Below, piece by piece: positions 59,801 through 64,000 of a stretch of 64,000 nucleotides of DNA. Under the pieces are notes generated by a model. That model searched no databases. It saw only the letters and a list, made by a program, of their open reading frames with translations, and had not been told where the DNA came from. The stretch lies in NCBI RefSeq assembly GCF_018598225.1, contig NZ_JAHESF010000018.1:62001-126000 (forward strand), in the 5' to 3' direction. How positions within the stretch are numbered: the first letter of the stretch is position 1; the number at the start of each line of letters is the position of its first letter. The translations under genes were made by a program, and so were the position numbers. The stretch comes from Chryseosolibacter histidinae (lineage in GTDB: Bacteria > Bacteroidota > Bacteroidia > Cytophagales > Cyclobacteriaceae).

Positions 59801-62800
59801 ATGAAGAAGATTTTACTGTCTTTTATCATGACAGTTCTTTCGCTATGCCTATGGGCGCAGGATAGAACTGTATCCGGGAGGGTCACTGACGGCAGCGACG
59901 GCTCCCCGCTGCCAGGTGTGAATGTGGTGCTCAAGGGTACCAACAACGGTACGGTTACCGATCAGGACGGTCGTTACAGTCTTTCGGTTCCGGCTTCAGC
60001 CAATGCATTGATCTTCTCCTTTATCGGCCTGGTGACACAGGAAGTGTCGCTGGATGGCCGACAGGTAGTCGATGTGTCGATGCAAAGCGATGTTAAACAA
60101 TTGAGTGAAGTTGTGGTCACCGCCCTGGGCATCGAGCGAAAACGCAACGAGCTGCCCTATGCGGCGCAGCAGGTGAGCAGTGAGCAGATCACGCAGACGC
60201 GGAACGGCAACTTCGTGAACGCCCTTTCAGGAAAGGTTGCGGGCCTCGACATCAAGGCCAACAACAATATGGGTGGATCTACGAACGTGGTCATTCGCGG
60301 CTACAAATCCATTACCGGCAACAACCAGGCGCTGTTCGTGATCGACGGCGTTCCTGTAACAAACGCCAACACCAACTCCGTACTGCAGCGCAACGGCGGC
60401 ACAGGTGTTGATTATGGCAACGCCGCCGCAGACATCAACCCTGACAACATAGCCTCCATCAACGTACTGAAAGGTGCAGCAGCCACAGCGTTGTACGGCT
60501 CACGCGCCGCCAATGGCGTGATCATGATCACCACCAAAAAAGGAAGAAAAGAGTCGTTCGACCTGGTAGTGAACAGCGGTGTTACTTTCGGCAAGATCGA
60601 CAAAAGCACCTACGCCCGTTACCAGGATGAATATGGCGCCGGTTACAATTCCGGATTTTATACGGCCGACCTCGGGCAAGGTCCCGGCCCCGTAGTACAG
60701 TTTGACGCCGATGCCTCTTTCGGCACGAAGTTCGATCCCAACCTGATGGTATACCACTGGGACGCACTCGATCCCTATTCGCCATACTACCGCCAAATGA
60801 GGCCGTGGGTGGCAGCGAAAAACGATCCCTCCAAATTTTATGAAACTTCGGTGACCTCCAACCAGAACGTCACCCTGACCGGTGGCAGCAGCAAGACCAC
60901 CTTCAAGGTTGCCTACAGCCGCATTGACGAAAAAGGTGTGCTGCCCAACAGCGAGCTCAAAAAAGACCTCGCCAATTTCTCGGCATCCTTCGACGTGAAC
61001 GACCGGATCACCGTAAGCGCCTCCGGAAACTATTCACGCATCTCAGGCCTCGGCAGGTATGGCACCGGATACAGTGGCAACAATCCCAATCAGCAGTTCA
61101 GGCAGTGGTGGCAGGTGAATACCGATATCCTCGAACAGAAGGAAGCTTTCTTCCGGAACCGCCAGAATATCTCCTGGAACTGGGCTAACCTCCAGGGTAC
61201 GGGCCGCCCGATCTACTCAGACAATCCCTATTGGACACGGTATAAGAACTACGCCAACGACACCCGCGACCACTATTTCGGATATGCCACCGCCACTTAC
61301 AAGATCACCGACTGGCTCGATGTGATGGGACGGGTAGCGTTCGACGCCACCTTCGACCTCCAGGAAGAACGTGTTGCAGTAGGCAGCTCCGGCGTGCGGT
61401 ATTCAGCCATTCCCACCGTGAGAACAGCATCAGTATCGAGTCTCTATTCAAGGTTCGACCAGTCTTACAAGGAAATGAACTACGACCTCATCCTGAACTT
61501 CAAGAAGAAATTCTCTGAAACGTTCAGCCTTACGGGATTGCTGGGAAGCAACATGAGGCGTACACGCCTGAATTCCATCAGGGCTGCCACCAATGGCGGA
61601 CTGGTGGTACCTGATCTGTATTCACTATCTAACTCTGTAAGCCCGCTCCAGGCTCCCCTGGAAGAATATGCGCGTGTAGGCGTGGATGGAATTTTTGCCA
61701 ATGCCAGCCTGGGCTTCAAGGAGCTGATCTTCATTGACCTTTCCGCGCGGCAGGATAAGTCAACCACACTTCCCAAAGACAACAACACCTATTTCTATTT
61801 TTCTACAGCAGGAGGTTTTATTTTCTCGAATGTGCTGAAGCAGCCATGGCTCTCGCTCGGCAAGCTGAGACTGAATTATGCAGAGGTGGGCAACGACCCC
61901 GTAGCGCTGAGTCTGTACGATGTTTATGACAAGCCCGCGGGTTTCGGATCGGCTCCGCTCTTCTCGCTCCCCAACACCAAGAACAACCCCGCGCTGAAGG
62001 CTGAAAGAACGAAGAGCTTTGAAGCCGGCATCGAGGCCGAGTTTTATGACGGACGACTGGGCTTCGACTTCACCTGGTACCAGGCCAGCTCCTTCGATCA
62101 GGCCATACCGGTGAACCTCACTTCTGCTACGGGATACGTTTCCCGTTTTGTGAATTCGGGTGAGGTTCGAAACGAAGGTATCGAGCTCTCCGCTTACGGC
62201 ACACCGGCCGAAACGGAAAACTTCACATGGACGATCGGCGTTACGTTCACCCGCAACAGGAATAAAGTGATTGACCTCTACTCCGGCGCGGTGACCAACG
62301 TACAGCTGTCAGACATCATCAACCCGCTGCAGGGCGGCGTCACTACAAATGCCGCCATAGGCCAGCCGTATGGTGTTCTGAAAGGAACGAACTTCGTTTA
62401 CACCAATGGGCAAAGAACCGTGAATGCCGCAGGTGGTTATGTAGCAACGGCAAGCTCGGCAGAAGTGATCGGCAACCCCAACCCCGATTGGCTGAGCGGT
62501 ATCACCAACACGGTTACCTATAAAGGCGTCAGACTCAATTTCCTGATAGACATCCGTCGCGGCGGTGATATCTTCTCACTCGATCAGTGGTATGGTCAGG
62601 GAACGGGCTTGTATCCCGAAACAGCCGGGCTGAACGAATTGGGAAATCCCAAACGCGATCCCGTCTCTGAAGGTGGTGGTGTCCTGCTGCCCGGCGTTAA
62701 AGCAGACGGAACCCCTAACGATGTGAGAGGTTCAAACCAGAACGGCAACGGAACGGTGCTGGGATATCCTTTAAGTCCTCCGCGTGCCTGGTACGTCTAC

Positions 62801-63052
62801 GATGGAAGTTATGTGAAGCTGAGAGAATTAGCCCTCACCTACTCGCTGCCGGCAGCGGTGATGCAAAAGCTGCGTCCCCTGAAGGGCATCGATATATCGC
62901 TCCTGGGCCGTAACCTCTGGATCATCCACAAGAACATGAAGTACTCCGATCCTGAGGAGACACTGACCTCAGGCAACAACGCGAACGGTTACCAGAGCGG
63001 GGCCTACCCGATGGTGAAGAATTACGGGTTCAATGTGAAATTTAATCTCTAG
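59801..63052 (+). CDS. SusC/RagA-family TonB-linked outer-membrane transporter, second copy
   Basis: 1083 residues. Signal peptide MKKILLSFIMTVLSLCLWAQ, carboxypeptidase-regulatory-like domain (TVSGRVTDGSDGSPLPGVNVVLKGT), plug (VVVTALGIERKRNELPYAA, VIRGYKSITGNNQALFVIDGVPV) and beta-barrel ending in FNVKFNL. It works with the SusD-like lipoprotein encoded 5 nt downstream. The sequence differs clearly from the copy at 42231-45623, so the substrate probably differs. Divergence from the TPR/LuxR gene suggests a regulatory link. Confidence 0.97.
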   Translation: MKKILLSFIMTVLSLCLWAQDRTVSGRVTDGSDGSPLPGVNVVLKGTNNGTVTDQDGRYSLSVPASANALIFSFIGLVTQEVSLDGRQVVDVSMQSDVKQLSEVVVTALGIERKRNELPYAAQQVSSEQITQTRNGNFVNALSGKVAGLDIKANNNMGGSTNVVIRGYKSITGNNQALFVIDGVPVTNANTNSVLQRNGGTGVDYGNAAADINPDNIASINVLKGAAATALYGSRAANGVIMITTKKGRKESFDLVVNSGVTFGKIDKSTYARYQDEYGAGYNSGFYTADLGQGPGPVVQFDADASFGTKFDPNLMVYHWDALDPYSPYYRQMRPWVAAKNDPSKFYETSVTSNQNVTLTGGSSKTTFKVAYSRIDEKGVLPNSELKKDLANFSASFDVNDRITVSASGNYSRISGLGRYGTGYSGNNPNQQFRQWWQVNTDILEQKEAFFRNRQNISWNWANLQGTGRPIYSDNPYWTRYKNYANDTRDHYFGYATATYKITDWLDVMGRVAFDATFDLQEERVAVGSSGVRYSAIPTVRTASVSSLYSRFDQSYKEMNYDLILNFKKKFSETFSLTGLLGSNMRRTRLNSIRAATNGGLVVPDLYSLSNSVSPLQAPLEEYARVGVDGIFANASLGFKELIFIDLSARQDKSTTLPKDNNTYFYFSTAGGFIFSNVLKQPWLSLGKLRLNYAEVGNDPVALSLYDVYDKPAGFGSAPLFSLPNTKNNPALKAERTKSFEAGIEAEFYDGRLGFDFTWYQASSFDQAIPVNLTSATGYVSRFVNSGEVRNEGIELSAYGTPAETENFTWTIGVTFTRNRNKVIDLYSGAVTNVQLSDIINPLQGGVTTNAAIGQPYGVLKGTNFVYTNGQRTVNAAGGYVATASSAEVIGNPNPDWLSGITNTVTYKGVRLNFLIDIRRGGDIFSLDQWYGQGTGLYPETAGLNELGNPKRDPVSEGGGVLLPGVKADGTPNDVRGSNQNGNGTVLGYPLSPPRAWYVYDGSYVKLRELALTYSLPAAVMQKLRPLKGIDISLLGRNLWIIHKNMKYSDPEETLTSGNNANGYQSGAYPMVKNYGFNVKFNL

Positions 63053-63057
63053 CAGCC

Positions 63058-64000
63058 ATGAAAAAATTACTGATAGCATTCCTCTCGGCAATGGCGCTCG
63101 CATCATGCGTTGACAGCCTTGACGATTACAATATCGACCAAAAACGGGCGAGCAAGGTGCCGCCGGAAACATTGTTCACCAACGCACTGAAGGAATTGTC
63201 TGATGCGCTGACCACGCCCAACGTCAACAACAATAACTTCAGGTTGTATACGCAACAGTGGGCCACTACAACTTACCTGCAGGAGCCACGGTACGACCTC
63301 ACGTCGCGCACGATCCCCCAGAGCCTTTGGCAAAGCATGTACAAGGATGTGCTGGCAGACCTGAACGAGTCGAAACGTTTGCTGAATGCGGACGCGCTGA
63401 TGATCGACACCGATAAGAAAACCAGGATCGCACAGATCGAGATCATCGAAGTGTATGCGTGGTCTGTGCTGGTGAATACTTTCGGCAATGTACCTTACTC
63501 ACAGGCTTTCAATTTCCAGAATCCCGTTCCTGTTTATGACGATGCAGCGGGGATTTACGCCGACATCCTGACACGACTGGATGCAGCGCTCGCATCGCTC
63601 GCCACGCCGGGCACGGCATTTCAGACCGGCGACCTGTTGTACAGCGGTGATGTAGCCAAGTGGATCAAGTTCGGGAACTCGCTCAAGCTGAAACTCGCCA
63701 TGGTCATTGCAGACGTGAACGCAGGCAAGGCCAAAACACTCTCCGAACAGGCAGCGCCCAATGTGTTTGCGAGCAATGCAGACAATGCAAGGTTCCCTTA
63801 TCTGGCAGTGCCCCCGAACAACAATCCGCTTTCCGCCAACCTGAATCCCACTTTTTCTACACGGCAGGATTATGTGATCGCCAGTGCGATAACCAATGAA
63901 ATGAATGCACGGAACGATCCGAGAAGGCCATTCTATTTTACGGCTGTTAACGGGCAGTATGTTGGAGGTAACTATGGTTTTGCCAACGCCTACGCCGACT
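63058..64000 (+). CDS. SusD/RagB-family lipoprotein, 5' part
   Basis: The ATG at 63058 follows the susC stop by 5 nt and the frame is open to the window edge, giving 314 codons of a protein expected to be about 500 residues. Lipoprotein signal MKKLLIAFLSAMALASC (Cys17). SusD_2-type helices follow (TPPNV-like NVNNNNFRLYTQQW, IAQIEIIEVYAWSVLVNTFGNVPYSQAF, DVAKWIKFGNSLKLKLAMVIADV). It is the surface lid of the second SusCD transporter. Confidence 0.93.
   Translation, partial: MKKLLIAFLSAMALASCVDSLDDYNIDQKRASKVPPETLFTNALKELSDALTTPNVNNNNFRLYTQQWATTTYLQEPRYDLTSRTIPQSLWQSMYKDVLADLNESKRLLNADALMIDTDKKTRIAQIEIIEVYAWSVLVNTFGNVPYSQAFNFQNPVPVYDDAAGIYADILTRLDAALASLATPGTAFQTGDLLYSGDVAKWIKFGNSLKLKLAMVIADVNAGKAKTLSEQAAPNVFASNADNARFPYLAVPPNNNPLSANLNPTFSTRQDYVIASAITNEMNARNDPRRPFYFTAVNGQYVGGNYGFANAYAD

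Noticed and set aside
1-64000. Mobile elements, prophage, restriction or other defence islands, tRNA and rRNA genes
   Set aside because: No transposase, integrase, phage structural, defence-type or stable RNA sequences were seen on either strand by inspection; tRNAs could still be missed without a covariance search.

Overview
The window reads as chromosome of a free-living member of the Bacteroidota, most plausibly a Cytophagales/Chitinophagales-type organism. The evidence is two SusC/SusD nutrient-uptake pairs, a type IX secretion C-terminal sorting domain, many lipoproteins of glycan-processing type, and genes that mostly lack clear Shine-Dalgarno sequences. No rRNA, tRNA, CRISPR array, prophage or intact insertion sequence was seen. 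The genus cannot be fixed from the sequence alone.

Layout. 1-588 is the 3' end of an ECF-type sigma factor. 719-11472 is a potassium-uptake region: a sensor kinase, a separate KdpD N-terminal module, an NtrC-class sigma-54 activator, a porin, and kdpC, kdpB, kdpA, kdpF with two small upstream genes. The leader gene of the kdp operon is preceded by a good -24/-12 sequence and an upstream dyad, so sigma-54 control of kdp is likely. 11999-18686 is a complete, collinear eboABCDEF cluster, a conserved metabolite-export or precursor-handling system whose substrate in Bacteroidota is unknown. 18833-31626 holds an SGNH esterase, a ROK kinase, a membrane-Nudix fusion, a beta-propeller protein, two sugar or sialate transporters, two AraC-type regulators, an N-acetylneuraminate lyase and a DegT-family aminotransferase. 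31806-40479 is a minus-strand block of exported hydrolases: a BNR/sialidase-like lipoprotein, two glycerophosphodiester phosphodiesterases, a PqaA-type protein, a ceramidase-like protein and a purple-acid-type phosphatase. 40567-53219 holds a SusD/SusC pair, a ROK kinase, a GH20 hexosaminidase, a heparan-glucosaminide-acetyltransferase-like membrane protein and a propeller plus alpha/alpha-barrel lipoprotein. 53440-57542 is a lipoprotein gene coupled to a large T9SS cargo made of 16 ELWxxDGTxxGT repeats. 57814-64000 has a TPR/LuxR membrane regulator divergent from a second SusC/SusD pair, whose SusD gene runs off the window.

How the genes may work together. Sialidase-like enzyme, hexosaminidase, SGNH esterase, transporters, N-acetylneuraminate lyase and two ROK kinases together suggest scavenging of amino sugars or sialylated glycans. 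This is inference: there is no epimerase gene (nanE or AGE type) in the window.

Two signals are not explained by genes. First, nearly every intergenic space contains short word-like repeats from about a dozen families, commonly as inverted pairs. At eight genes the stop codon itself lies inside such a repeat. Second, a TTTGCG-N15-TTTGCG direct repeat with exact 21-bp spacing occurs three times around the susC and ROK gene starts at 45.8-47.05 kb, and looks like a shared operator.
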